Part shown: positions 1 to 7,694 of the stretch, one piece after another | Numbering within the stretch: the first letter of the stretch is position 1 | Layout of the letters: each line of letters begins with the position of its first letter | Notes under the pieces: model-generated | What the model was told of the DNA's origin: nothing | Databases searched by the model: none | Seen by the model: the letters and a program-made list of their open reading frames with translations, nothing else | Origin: Singulisphaera acidiphila DSM 18658 | GTDB lineage: Bacteria; Planctomycetota; Planctomycetia; Isosphaerales; Isosphaeraceae | Assembly: GCF_000242455.2 (NCBI RefSeq) | Contig: NC_019892.1 | Span: forward strand, 5,838,744-5,902,743 | Length of the DNA: 64,000 nucleotides | Direction of reading: 5' to 3' | Program-made: the position numbers and the translations under genes

Positions 1-70
1 GCGGCCCGTCAGGGATGTCGACGTCGCGGAAGGTGAGAAGGATTTGGTCGAGCTGGTCGTCGGGCATCAT
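1..70 (-). CDS. Partial CDS, unidentified, downstream of ECF sigma gene
   Basis: Only the first 23 codons lie in the window (MMPDDQLDQILLTF then RDVDIPDGP). The ATG sits 9 bases past the stop codon of the sigma factor upstream, so the two are almost certainly co-transcribed. In many bacteria the gene after an ECF sigma factor encodes its anti-sigma factor or a secreted target, but too little is visible to say which. No membrane segment or zinc motif appears in the visible part. Confidence 0.6.
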   Translation of the reverse strand, partial: MMPDDQLDQILLTFRDVDIPDGP

Positions 71-79
71 GGCGGCACC

Positions 80-592
80 TCAGCTTTCTTGTCCCGAGGC
101 TACGGAGCTCAGGGCCTCTCGCAACCCGGCTCGGGCCCGATGGAGCAGGCTGCCCACGGCGTTGGTTGCGATCCCCAGATGCTGGCCGACCTCCTGGTAG
201 CTCCATTGCTCCAGATAATGGAGGCAGAAGGCCTCGGCCTGTTTGGGCGGCAGGTCGGCCAAGGCGCGGCGGATCTGCTCGTTCAGTTCCTGAGCCTCAG
301 CTTGGAGGGGAGGGCCGGGCGCGAGGCAGGGCACGGCCGCCTCGTCCGAGCGGTGTCCGCCCCGCCCGGATTGCCGCAGCCGATACCTCAGCCGGTCGAG
401 CGCCCGGGCGGTGGCCAACCGTTGCAGGAAGCCCCCCCAGTTCTCGACCCGCTGCTTGCGGGCGGCCGACAGGGCCGAGAGGAAGGTCTCCTGGAAGCAG
501 TCACTTGTGTCGGCGTGATTGCCCAGGAGCCGGTAGGCGGTGCGCCAGACAAGCCGGCCATGCTGTCCCACAATCGCGTCCCAATCGGACAT
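80..592 (-). CDS. ECF-type RNA polymerase sigma factor
   Basis: Sigma-70 family, extracytoplasmic-function type, about 170 residues. It redirects RNA polymerase to a small set of promoters. Region 2 is visible near residues 10-75 (AYRLLGN, DCFQETFLSAL, then an ATARALDRLRYRLR stretch), and region 4 near 110-160 (LPPKQAEAFCLHYLEQWSYQEVG followed by a helix-turn-helix, GIATNAVGSLLHRARAGLRE). Region 3 is absent, as expected. I chose the ATG at 592 because a GAAGGGA ribosome site lies just upstream; a GTG 12 codons earlier is possible but has no such site. The next gene begins 9 bases after the stop. The target regulon cannot be told from sequence. Confidence 0.88.
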   Translation of the reverse strand: MSDWDAIVGQHGRLVWRTAYRLLGNHADTSDCFQETFLSALSAARKQRVENWGGFLQRLATARALDRLRYRLRQSGRGGHRSDEAAVPCLAPGPPLQAEAQELNEQIRRALADLPPKQAEAFCLHYLEQWSYQEVGQHLGIATNAVGSLLHRARAGLREALSSVASGQES

Positions 593-837
593 GGGTTTCG
601 TCCCTTCGTGCCATGGGAGAGCCGTCACCCTGTAGTGTCGCCGAGACTGCCCGTCTTCTTACGGAGGCTTTCGGAAAATGCTCGCAGAAGGTGAGCGACT
701 GAGGATCGTCCAACTGTTGGAGAACTTCCCGGCGTGCAGTTGTGTGCGACCGACAAGCCCTCCCCCACTCCGGGCACCCCAGGCGGCGCATCGTCCCCGC
801 AGCAACTGCTTCTGCATTCACGCGTGCAGGCCACTCT

Positions 838-1396
838 TACTCGAGAGCCACTGCGTAGATGCCGTCGTAGCCGCTGAAGGCGTCGGCCTGGAGGAATCCC
901 CGAAAACCCTTGAGGAACCGGCTCGTCCCGTCCCGTTTCCGGCTCATGGTGAAGTCGAAGACGTTGTACGGGTGAAGGTGGTCGCCGTAGTAGATCCAGA
1001 GCCGACCGGTGGCCTTGATCTTAAACGTTCCGAGTCCCGCACCTTCACCGAGGTGTCGTCGGTGTGGATCGTGCCGCACACGAGGATCGACGTCTTCATC
1101 AACTCATACAGCGGCTCGAGCGTCTTGGCGGCGCTGGCCATCCAGTTGCAGAGGGTCGAACGCGACAGCTCCACCCCTTGCTGGGCGAGGCGGCGCTCCT
1201 GATGGTGGAGCGGGATATGGTCGGCATACTTCTCGGTGATCACATGAGCAAGGATCCCCGGTCCGGGCAAGCCCTTCTCAATCGGCTGGGCGGGCTTGCC
1301 GGCCGTGACGACTTGCCCCTCGCAGTGCGGGCAGGCGTACGTGCAGCGCACCTGTTCGACCACGAACAAGGTCGCCGGCTGATAATCAAGTTGCTC
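838..1396 (-). pseudogene. IS66-family transposase (TnpC) remnant, frameshifted
   Basis: The right-hand part of an IS66 TnpC transposase. The conserved IS66 core is readable: EQLDYQPATLFVVEQVRCTY, CPHCEGQVV, a GPGILAHVITEKYADHIPL stretch, QGVELSRSTLCNWM and the first catalytic Asp region (TIHTDDTSVKV). A frameshift near 1040-1050 moves the rest into another frame, where GRLWIYYGDHLHPYNVFDFT and the second catalytic region (GFLQADAFSGYDGIYA) follow. The reading then stops at about 838, so the C-terminal third with the catalytic Glu is gone. The N-terminal zinc region is also missing. The copy cannot be active. Confidence 0.85.
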
Positions 1397-1419
1397 GTGC
1401 GCTCCGCGTCGATCTGGAT

Positions 1420-1744
1420 CCAGCGCTTGCCGCTCGCCAGATCGATCCCTTCCAGGAGCATGACGAGGTCCGCGGGGCTGGTCCTCGGGAGACGGCGGGA
1501 AGCGGAAGGTGCCGCTTTCCAATCGCTTGTACCGGATCGCGTATCCATCCTCTTCTCAGACCAGGAGCTTGATCCGATCGGCGGCCTTGTTTCGGAAGAC
1601 GAAGATGTCTCCCGACAGCGGATCGCCCCGGAGCCCTTCCCGGACCAGGGACGCCAAACCGTCGAACGATTTTCGAAGATCGACCGCTTCGCCGTCAGCG
1701 AGCCAATACGGCTTTTGGCCCAGATTCACCGTCGCTTGTGCCAA
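1420..1744 (-). pseudogene. IS66 accessory protein (TnpB/Orf2) remnant
   Basis: IS66 Orf2 pattern: VDLRKSFDGLASLV, DPLSGDIFVFRNKAADRIKLL. The next codon is TGA (1556-1558) where the family has Trp, consistent with TGG to TGA. Reading through, EEDGYAIRYKRLESGTFRFP matches the family, then a frameshift near 1480 is needed to reach the C-terminus (SPADLVMLLEGIDLASGKRW). This runs straight into an internal part of TnpC, so the TnpC N-terminus has been deleted. Together with the TnpC piece this is a decayed, internally deleted IS66 copy; I could not find its terminal repeats. Confidence 0.8.
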
Positions 1745-1901
1745 GGTTCACCCCCTTTTTGGCCATACCCTGGTCGTAGCATGGGCCGCAAGAAGGGGTT
1801 CACCGGACACACGTCTTTTCGGGGCAGGTCGAATGACATACCCGACTCACGGGGACAGCGTCGTCTCATCCGTGAGCCGAGTCGAGGCAAGATCGGACCC
1901 G

Positions 1902-2084
1902 TTAGCCAGGGAGGGTGTTTCGGTGGGGAGAATTCGCGGGTCCCTCTTCGCTTGCCATTTCCACCAGAAGCGAAGCGACGAGCCACTCGAGCGGTATGGC
2001 GAGGCGGGCAGATTCGGAATTGAGCTGGTCGAAGAGCTTTTCGGAGAGGGTCACGGAGAGGCCAAGATCCCGCGTGTTCATCAT
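1902..2084 (-). CDS. Small putative ribbon-helix-helix-like protein
   Basis: A 60-residue ORF. Its first 40 residues (LGLSVTLSEKLFDQLNSESA then RLAIPLEWLVASLLVEM) have the shape of a ribbon-helix-helix DNA-binding fold: a short beta strand, an amphipathic helix, a turn, a second helix. Such proteins are often antitoxins or small repressors, but no toxin gene is beside it. Two ATG codons in tandem follow an AAAGGACG ribosome site. It lies next to the IS66 remnant, so it could also be element debris. Function is inference from fold shape only. Confidence 0.4.
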   Translation of the reverse strand: MMNTRDLGLSVTLSEKLFDQLNSESARLAIPLEWLVASLLVEMASEEGPANSPHRNTLPG

Positions 2085-2228
2085 CGTCCTTTACGCCGTC
2101 GCGGAGGATGGATAGAACGAACGTTGCTCTATTTTAACATAGGACAACATTGCGGGTTAGGCTGAAGAAACTGGCTGAATTTCAGATGTTTGATTCTTCG
2201 CTGGCGGAACGGTCGCCTTGGCCCTTCT

Positions 2229-4007
2229 TCATCGCTGGCGGCGAAGCTTGCCATAGCGGGGGTGCCACCATCGCGCGTCGATTCGGTGGGCGAGTTCTTC
2301 GGGCGGACTTGGATCCGCGAGGCCAAGGCGGCAGGCCTCGCCCGCCACCGCCAGGGCAATCCGGCGCGAGACGCTCGCGATGTCTTCCAGGGCCGGGAAG
2401 AGCGAGCCGCCCACGGTCGTCCGTGCCGGCGAAGCTTCGGCCAGGGCCCTGGCCGAGGCGAGAAAGAGTTCATCAGGGACGCGCCGCGCCCCCGAGGCGA
2501 TGACCCCCTGGCCGAGGCCGGGGAAGATGTACGCATTGTTGCACTGGCCGATCGCAAACGTGCGGCCCCCGTGGACGACCTCGGGGAACGGACTACCGGT
2601 CGCCACGAGCGCCCGGCCGTCGGTCCAGGCGATGATGTCGGCGGGGGCCGCCTCGCACCGTGAGTTCGGGTTCGAGAGGGGGAAGATGGCCGGCCGCTCG
2701 ACATGGCGCGCCATCTCGCGAACGACTTCCTCCGTGAACGTCCCGGGCCTCCCCGAGGTCCCGATCAGGACCGTCGGATGAACGTTCCCGACCACCTCGG
2801 CGAGCGTGTACCCACCGGCTCCGACCGCCCATCCTGTGAGCCGCTCGAGTGGTTGAGCGAAGCGCTGCTGGAACGGCTGGAGGCCGGTCATCGCGGAGTG
2901 AAGCAGACCGTCACGATCGACCAGCCAGAGTTGCGCGAGCGCCTCAGACTCAGTCCGTCCTTCGGCGATCATGGCGGTCACGATCTGGTCCGCGATCCCG
3001 GTTCCGGCTGAGCCCGCGCCCAGGATCACCACTCGCTGGTCGGCCAGGCGTGTCCCGGACACATGACCCGCCGCCAGAATGGCCGCCAGGCTGACGGCGG
3101 CGGTCCCTTGGATATCGTCGTTGAAGGTGCAGAGCCGGTCGCGGTAGCGGTCGAGCAACCGCCTGGCGTTGGGTAGGGCGAAGTCTTCCCACTGGAGCAA
3201 CGTGTTTGGCAAGACTCGAGTCACGGCTCCGATAAATTGCTCGATGAAATCGTCATACTCCGCGCCTCGGACTCGCGGATGGCGTCCGCCAAGGTAGAGC
3301 GGATCGGCGAGTGCCTCTTCGTTGTCTGTTCCAGCGTCGAGGAAGATCGGCAGCGTGCGCGCGGGGTTGATGCCGCCGCAGAGCGTGTAGAGCGAGAGTT
3401 TGCCGACAGGAATGCCCATGCCGCCGACTCCGAGGTCGCCCAGGCCGAGAATCCGCTCACCGTCGGTCACGACGATCACGTCCACGTCGCGGTAGGGCCG
3501 GTTCTCGAGGATTGTCTCGAGATCGGCGCGGTGCTCGTATGAAATGAACAGGCCGCGAGGGCGTCGATAGATCCGGCTGAAGTACTCGCAGGCTTCGCCG
3601 ACCACCGGCGTATAGATCAGCGGCATCATCTCGGTGATGTGCTCGGCCATCAGGCGATAGAAGAGTACCTCGTTGCGATCTTGGAGGTCGCGGAGGTAGA
3701 TGTGCTGTTGCAACTCGGTACGCTTCTGCTCGAAGTCGCGATAGCGCCGCTCGAGTTGCTCATCGATCGAGCCGACATGCGGGGGGAGCAGGCCGTGCAG
3801 TCCGAATTCCGCCCGTTCGTCATCGGGGAAGGCGCTCCCTTTATTGAACAAAGGGCAATCGAGCAGTGAGAGAGAGGACAGGGGAACCTCGATGATCTCA
3901 TCACCTGTTCCCGCATCAACGGTGATCTGGAAGTCCAGCACAGCGCGTCTCCGATCGATCGGTCGATCCGTCCTTTGGGTTGAGTCATCCCGCCCTCCCA
4001 CTCTCAA
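2229..4007 (-). CDS. NAD-dependent malic enzyme
   Basis: Oxidative decarboxylation of L-malate to pyruvate, cytoplasmic, linking the TCA cycle to pyruvate. The full family architecture is present in about 592 residues (usual 550-590). N-terminal malic domain: FGLHGLLPP near 68-76, PLIYTPVVGEAC with the catalytic Tyr near 132, VGKLSLYTLCGGINPAR with the catalytic Lys near 203, WEDF near 273-276 and FNDDIQGTAAV near 295-305 supplying metal ligands. NAD domain: VVILGAGSAGTGIADQI near 326-342, then SNPNSRCEA. The start is uncertain. The TTG at 4007 overlaps the stop of a small upstream ORF (TTGA), and GTG at 4001 or another GTG before LDFQITV are alternatives. The best ribosome site nearby (GGGAGGGCGGG) precedes an ATG in a different frame. 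Confidence 0.93.
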   Translation of the reverse strand: MRVGGRDDSTQRTDRPIDRRRAVLDFQITVDAGTGDEIIEVPLSSLSLLDCPLFNKGSAFPDDERAEFGLHGLLPPHVGSIDEQLERRYRDFEQKRTELQQHIYLRDLQDRNEVLFYRLMAEHITEMMPLIYTPVVGEACEYFSRIYRRPRGLFISYEHRADLETILENRPYRDVDVIVVTDGERILGLGDLGVGGMGIPVGKLSLYTLCGGINPARTLPIFLDAGTDNEEALADPLYLGGRHPRVRGAEYDDFIEQFIGAVTRVLPNTLLQWEDFALPNARRLLDRYRDRLCTFNDDIQGTAAVSLAAILAAGHVSGTRLADQRVVILGAGSAGTGIADQIVTAMIAEGRTESEALAQLWLVDRDGLLHSAMTGLQPFQQRFAQPLERLTGWAVGAGGYTLAEVVGNVHPTVLIGTSGRPGTFTEEVVREMARHVERPAIFPLSNPNSRCEAAPADIIAWTDGRALVATGSPFPEVVHGGRTFAIGQCNNAYIFPGLGQGVIASGARRVPDELFLASARALAEASPARTTVGGSLFPALEDIASVSRRIALAVAGEACRLGLADPSPPEELAHRIDARWWHPRYGKLRRQR

Positions 4008-4198
4008 GTGGTTGAGGCCGTGCGGCGTTTTGCGACGATCCGCGAACCGATCTTAGGGATCGGCCTGGGTTTCTGGAATGGGGTATTGTCGCCTGGTCCT
4101 GATGATCGGCGTGAGGACCGCAGTGGGGGCTTTCCCGAGGAGGCGACGGCCGTATAATCGAAGGTGAGCGTGGCCTCGTTCCTTTTGAACCACTTCAT
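4004..4198 (-). CDS. Possible small ORF translationally coupled to malic enzyme
   Basis: 64 codons, beginning MKWFKRNEATLTFDYTAVAS. A good ribosome site (GGAGG, 7 bases before the ATG) precedes it, and its TGA overlaps the TTG start of the malic enzyme in a four-base TTGA overlap, the usual layout of coupled genes. The second half is basic and low in complexity, with no recognised domain, so it may instead be a leader ORF or chance. Confidence 0.35.
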   Translation of the reverse strand: MKWFKRNEATLTFDYTAVASSGKPPLRSSRRSSGPGDNTPFQKPRPIPKIGSRIVAKRRTASTT

Positions 4199-4478
4199 GA
4201 ACCAACCTCCACAGGCCGGACGCTCAAGACCTGGGAACCGTTCGGGACGACGAAGACGCCAAGGCGTTGGCTCGTCCCGGCCATGGAAGGCTTGACATGG
4301 GTCTAGTGAAAAGTCTTTCCAATCGCTGATTCACACCTTTTGGGATTTTCCAACAGCGTCGTTCCAGGTTTCGCGCTGGGTTCTGCCTCCCTCTTTGTTG
4401 GGACCCAGGCGAGAGGGATTACGTTCTCTTGGAGCTCCGGTCCGAGGAGACGACCGAGCTCCGCATGAGGTCGTCATC

Positions 4479-5138
4479 ATGTTTGGCGGGCGCAGGACGT
4501 ACGTCTTCCTTTCGATCGCTCTGTTTGGAACGCTCGGCTGCTCCGGGGCCCGTGAGGTCCGCTACGTCTACCAGGACGGGCATTCGGGCGTCATCGGGAT
4601 GCCGGCCAATACCTCGAAGTGGCCGAAGTATTATCGAAAACATGCGGACGAGCTGATGGAACAGCATTTCCCTGGCGGTTACGAAGTCGTTCGCGCCGAG
4701 GAAGTGGTCGAAGGCTCGAGGACGCTCACCATCAATGGGTCGAATTCGGCCGAGATCCAGCCGACAGCCTCGAGTCAACTGCTCGCGGTGGGCAAGCTGG
4801 GGCGGACCTCGTCACGAAGCCAGTCCGACTCGTTGAAGATCAAGGAATGCCGGATCCTTTACCGGAAAACGGAGCATCTCGATCCCAGGTCGCAGATCGA
4901 ATACGCCGAGCAGGCGATGTGGACCCCCGCCCCTTATATTGACCCCAACGCTCTCGATCGCAAGCTGGCCAAGGCCAAGCTCGACGAGCCGAAGGTCTGC
5001 GAACCCGGGGCGCTGGCCAAAGCTGCCGTTCCAGGGCCAACGGGAAGCTCATCCGAGGCCAAGTCGGCGCCATCGGATCGTGCTCCCGAAACCGGCAACC
5101 CCCAGCACCGGGACGTCTCGGTGCTCAAGGCTTTTTGA
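4479..5138 (+). CDS. Putative lipoprotein, unknown function
   Basis: About 219 residues. The N-terminus (MFGGRRTYVFLSIALFGTLG then CSG) is a lipoprotein signal with lipobox TLGC, so the mature protein should start at that Cys and be membrane-anchored. The middle contains HSGVIGMPANTSKWPKYYRK and ends in a charged, Pro/Ser-rich tail. I recognise no domain. I chose the ATG at 4479 because GAGG lies 8 bases upstream and because only this start puts the signal peptide at the N-terminus; the frame stays open upstream. It stands alone, with the MarR gene 345 bases downstream. Confidence 0.75.
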   Translation: MFGGRRTYVFLSIALFGTLGCSGAREVRYVYQDGHSGVIGMPANTSKWPKYYRKHADELMEQHFPGGYEVVRAEEVVEGSRTLTINGSNSAEIQPTASSQLLAVGKLGRTSSRSQSDSLKIKECRILYRKTEHLDPRSQIEYAEQAMWTPAPYIDPNALDRKLAKAKLDEPKVCEPGALAKAAVPGPTGSSSEAKSAPSDRAPETGNPQHRDVSVLKAF

Positions 5139-5414
5139 TGCGTTGACACGAAGCACGATCAATCCAAAGAGCGGGGCCGGTTCCCATCTCGCTTTGGAGC
5201 AACGTCCCCCGCGCTTTGTCGAGGCAGATCGATCCGGCTGTCGCTACGGGGCGGCCAGCGGGAGCAGGGGGCTTGGTTTCGACGATCGCCTCGTAAAATT
5301 TCCGCCCCGCTACAGTCTGACTCCAGATCCGCCTCGCCCGAGGATCTCCGAGACTGTCCAGGCCTGCGCGGCCCTGCCAGGGGGAAACCGCAAAACCGGC
5401 TGCGAAAGAAATTG
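5139..5414. other. Intergenic, nothing recognised before the MarR promoter
   Basis: No coding potential or hairpin that I trust was seen between the lipoprotein stop and the MarR promoter at 5415. Confidence 0.5.
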
Positions 5415-5443
5415 TTGACACGATAATCGTGGTGCGGTATTTT
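5415..5443 (+). promoter_or_regulatory. Sigma-70 promoter with embedded MarR operator
   Basis: TTGACA (5415-5420), a 17-base spacer, then TATTTT (5438-5443), 41 bases before the MarR ATG. Within the spacer, CACGATAATCGTG (5419-5431) is a perfect 13-base dyad (CACGAT, A, ATCGTG). A dyad between -35 and -10 directly upstream of a MarR gene is the classic arrangement for autorepression. Motifs are seen; binding by this MarR is inference. Confidence 0.7.
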
Positions 5444-5483
5444 GTGTGGACAGATGGTTGGAGCGATATGAGGAGCAGGGAAA

Positions 5484-5954
5484 ATGGCGGCATCGCCGTT
5501 ACAGGACGAAGTCAAGAAGCGAAACCCGTTTGATGCGCCGGAGCAGGAAGTGTCGCTGAATCTGGTGAAGACGACCGAGCAACTCCAGGCGGAGTTCGCC
5601 CGGCTGTTCAAGCAGCATCAGATCAGCGGAGCCCAATATAATGTGCTCAGGATCCTCCGGGGGGCGGGGACTGAGCTGCCTTGCCTGGAGGTGGCCGGCC
5701 GGATGATTTCGCATTTGCCCGACATCACCCGGCTGGTCGACCGGCTTGAGGCGGGGGGGTTGGTCGAGCGGTGTCGGACCCAGGAGGACCGCCGGCTCGT
5801 GCTGATTAAGATCACCACGCAGGGGATGGCGGTGCTGGCCGAGCTCGACGCTCCGGTCCTCGAGCTACATCGGAAGCAACTCGGCCATCTGACGGCTGAA
5901 GAAATGGTCGAGTTCAATCGCTTGCTCGTCAAGGCGAGGCGACCGGGGACTTAG
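5484..5954 (+). CDS. MarR-family transcriptional regulator
   Basis: 156 residues, winged-helix MarR type. Readable parts are the N-terminal dimer helix (LNLVKTTEQLQAEFARLFKQ), the DNA-recognition region (LEVAGRMISHLPDITRLVDR), the wing (GLVERCRTQEDRRLVLIKIT) and the C-terminal helix (LHRKQLGHLTAEEMVEFNRL). GAGGAGCAGGG precedes the ATG. A YceI gene follows 170 bases downstream in the same direction; MarR next to YceI is a recurring pairing. The dyad in its promoter suggests it represses itself and probably YceI. Confidence 0.92.
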   Translation: MAASPLQDEVKKRNPFDAPEQEVSLNLVKTTEQLQAEFARLFKQHQISGAQYNVLRILRGAGTELPCLEVAGRMISHLPDITRLVDRLEAGGLVERCRTQEDRRLVLIKITTQGMAVLAELDAPVLELHRKQLGHLTAEEMVEFNRLLVKARRPGT

Positions 5955-6124
5955 GGTTGGCTTCGGCAAGCCCGTTGACGTCTTGACCTGTCGCCCGGCC
6001 GGCCCAGGCGGAATACCCGCTTTTGAAACAAAAAATCGATCGGACGCATCGGTCCGCTCGCTCGTGTCGGTCGTGGTGGTTCAGAACGGTCTTTTCTCAA
6101 CGCAGAAAAAAAGGAGACGACGTG

Positions 6125-6709
6125 ATGACGGTTCGCAAGCTCACGCTCATGGCGGGAATCGTTTCTGGGATGGGACTTTCGCTCGGCCACGCGAACCCGG
6201 CGGCGGCCCAGGCGTACAAAGTCGACACGGTCCACTCGGCGACGGTCTTTCGCGTCAAGCACATGAACACGAGCTATACCTATGGCCGGTTCAACGACAT
6301 CACCGGCCAGTTTGCCCTCGACGAAAAGGACGCCAAGAACTCCCACCTCGACATCGTGGTGAAGACGGAGAGCATCGATACCGCCAACGCGAATCGCGAC
6401 AAGCATCTGAAGGGGACCGACTTCTTCAACGCGGTTCAGTACCCGACGATCTCGTTCAAGAGCAAGTCGGTGACCAAGTCAGGCGCGGACACGTTCAAGG
6501 TCCACGGCGACCTGACGCTCCACGGTGTGACCAACCCCTTGGCCTTGACGGTGACCCGCACCGGGGCGGGCAAGGATATGAAGGGGAAGCCGGTCGCCGG
6601 GTTCGAGACCGAATTCGCGATCAAGCGATCGGACTACAAAATGAACAAGATGCTGGAAGGCATCGGTGACGATGTGAAGATTATTGTGAGCGTCGAGGGC
6701 GGCCAATAA
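6125..6709 (+). CDS. YceI-family periplasmic protein
   Basis: About 194 residues. A signal peptide (residues 1-28, ending HANPAAAQA) precedes a YceI lipocalin-like barrel. Family marks: YKVDTVHSATVFRVKHMN at the start, FALDEKDAKNSHLDIVVKTE, HLKGTDFFNAVQYPTISFKS, VHGDLTLHGVTNPL and the closing DVKIIVSVEG. YceI proteins bind isoprenoid-like lipids in the periplasm; the physiological ligand here is unknown. AAGGAGACGACGTG precedes the ATG. The frame is open for about 35 codons upstream, but only this start gives the signal peptide. Confidence 0.94.
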   Translation: MTVRKLTLMAGIVSGMGLSLGHANPAAAQAYKVDTVHSATVFRVKHMNTSYTYGRFNDITGQFALDEKDAKNSHLDIVVKTESIDTANANRDKHLKGTDFFNAVQYPTISFKSKSVTKSGADTFKVHGDLTLHGVTNPLALTVTRTGAGKDMKGKPVAGFETEFAIKRSDYKMNKMLEGIGDDVKIIVSVEGGQ

Positions 6710-6726
6710 CGTACCGAAAAGGGATC

Positions 6727-6776
6727 GAAGGCCCGACGGGTCGTTTCCCCAAGCGGGGACAGCGCGGAGGGCCTTC
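6727..6776 (+). terminator. Nested hairpin between yceI and membrane gene
   Basis: Outer arms GAAGGCCC (6727-6734) and GGGCCTTC (6769-6776) enclose an inner hairpin TCCCC-AAGC-GGGGA (6746-6759). No U-run follows, so it may be a processing or attenuation structure rather than a simple terminator. Confidence 0.45.
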
Positions 6777-6802
6777 ACCTCTGATCTACGGAGGGCGTGA
6801 CG

Positions 6803-7669
6803 ATGCCAAGTCCCCTCAGCGCCTTTCTGCTCGGAGTGCTCCTCCCGGCGCTGGTGACAGTAGCTGTTTTGATGGCGGTCTGGCGGGTGGGCCGCCGCCT
6901 GGATCTGAAAGCTAGCGGTGGCCTGGCCGTGGCGTTGGCGCTCGGCTTGGGCGATCTGGCGGGCCATCTCGGAGTGGCCTGGCCTGCATGGCCTCCCTCT
7001 GAGGTGACGGACCGGATTCCCCTGCTTGTGAGCGTCGCGATTGTGGCGGCCCTTTTCGAGGTGTTTGGGGCCGCCCGAGCTTGGATGACTTGGGCCAATC
7101 GGGTCATCGTCTCCGGGCTCACGACCGCGGCGATCGTGGGGCCTGCGTTCGGAGAAGCATGGTCGGCTCCCACCCCCCTGTTCGGGGGAGCCTTAATCGG
7201 GATCGGCATGGTTCTGGCGTGGGCAAATCTTGATGCTATTGCTGCCCGTTGCTCAGGAGCAGGCATTTTCTTGCCGCTGCTTCTCGTCACCGGCGGAGCG
7301 AGCGTGGCCCTTTTGGTTTCCGGAAGCATTGTCCTGCCGCTTCTGGGCATTGTCCTTTCCGCCTCGCTCGCGGTGTGCTGGCTCGTCTCCTGGCGGATAC
7401 CTTCGATCGGCCTGGAACGCGGTGGAACCCCGATCGTGGTGGTGGCCCTGGCAAGCCTGCTCTTGATCAACCGGTTCTATGCGGAACTCCCCTCGGGAAG
7501 CGTGGCGCTCTTCGCTCTGGCCCCCGCGGCGCTCTGGTTGGTCCAGCTCGGGCCGATCCGGAGGCGCGCCCCTTGGCTTCGAGCGTTTGCGGCCACGTTG
7601 GCCGTGCTCGTCCCGGTGGCGGTCGCCGTCGGCCTTGCCGTGGCGGCGATGCCCTCGTACGAGTATTGA
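6803..7669 (+). CDS. Multi-pass membrane protein, unknown function
   Basis: About 288 residues with roughly eight to nine hydrophobic segments, for example LLGVLLPALVTVAVLMAVW near the N-terminus, LLVSVAIVAALFEVFGAA, IFLPLLLVTGGASVALLVSG, IVLPLLGIVLSASLAVCWLV and a last one near the C-terminus. I see no transporter signature or catalytic motif. The ATG at 6803 is preferred over GTG at 6797 because GGAGG lies 8 bases before it. It sits downstream of yceI in the same direction, separated by a hairpin. Confidence 0.8.
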   Translation: MPSPLSAFLLGVLLPALVTVAVLMAVWRVGRRLDLKASGGLAVALALGLGDLAGHLGVAWPAWPPSEVTDRIPLLVSVAIVAALFEVFGAARAWMTWANRVIVSGLTTAAIVGPAFGEAWSAPTPLFGGALIGIGMVLAWANLDAIAARCSGAGIFLPLLLVTGGASVALLVSGSIVLPLLGIVLSASLAVCWLVSWRIPSIGLERGGTPIVVVALASLLLINRFYAELPSGSVALFALAPAALWLVQLGPIRRRAPWLRAFAATLAVLVPVAVAVGLAVAAMPSYEY

Positions 7670-7694
7670 TCGATCTCTACCGATCGGCTTCAGA

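Noticed and set aside
1064..2023. Plus-strand open frame of about 320 codons
   Set aside because: Antisense to the IS66 remnant; no family pattern.
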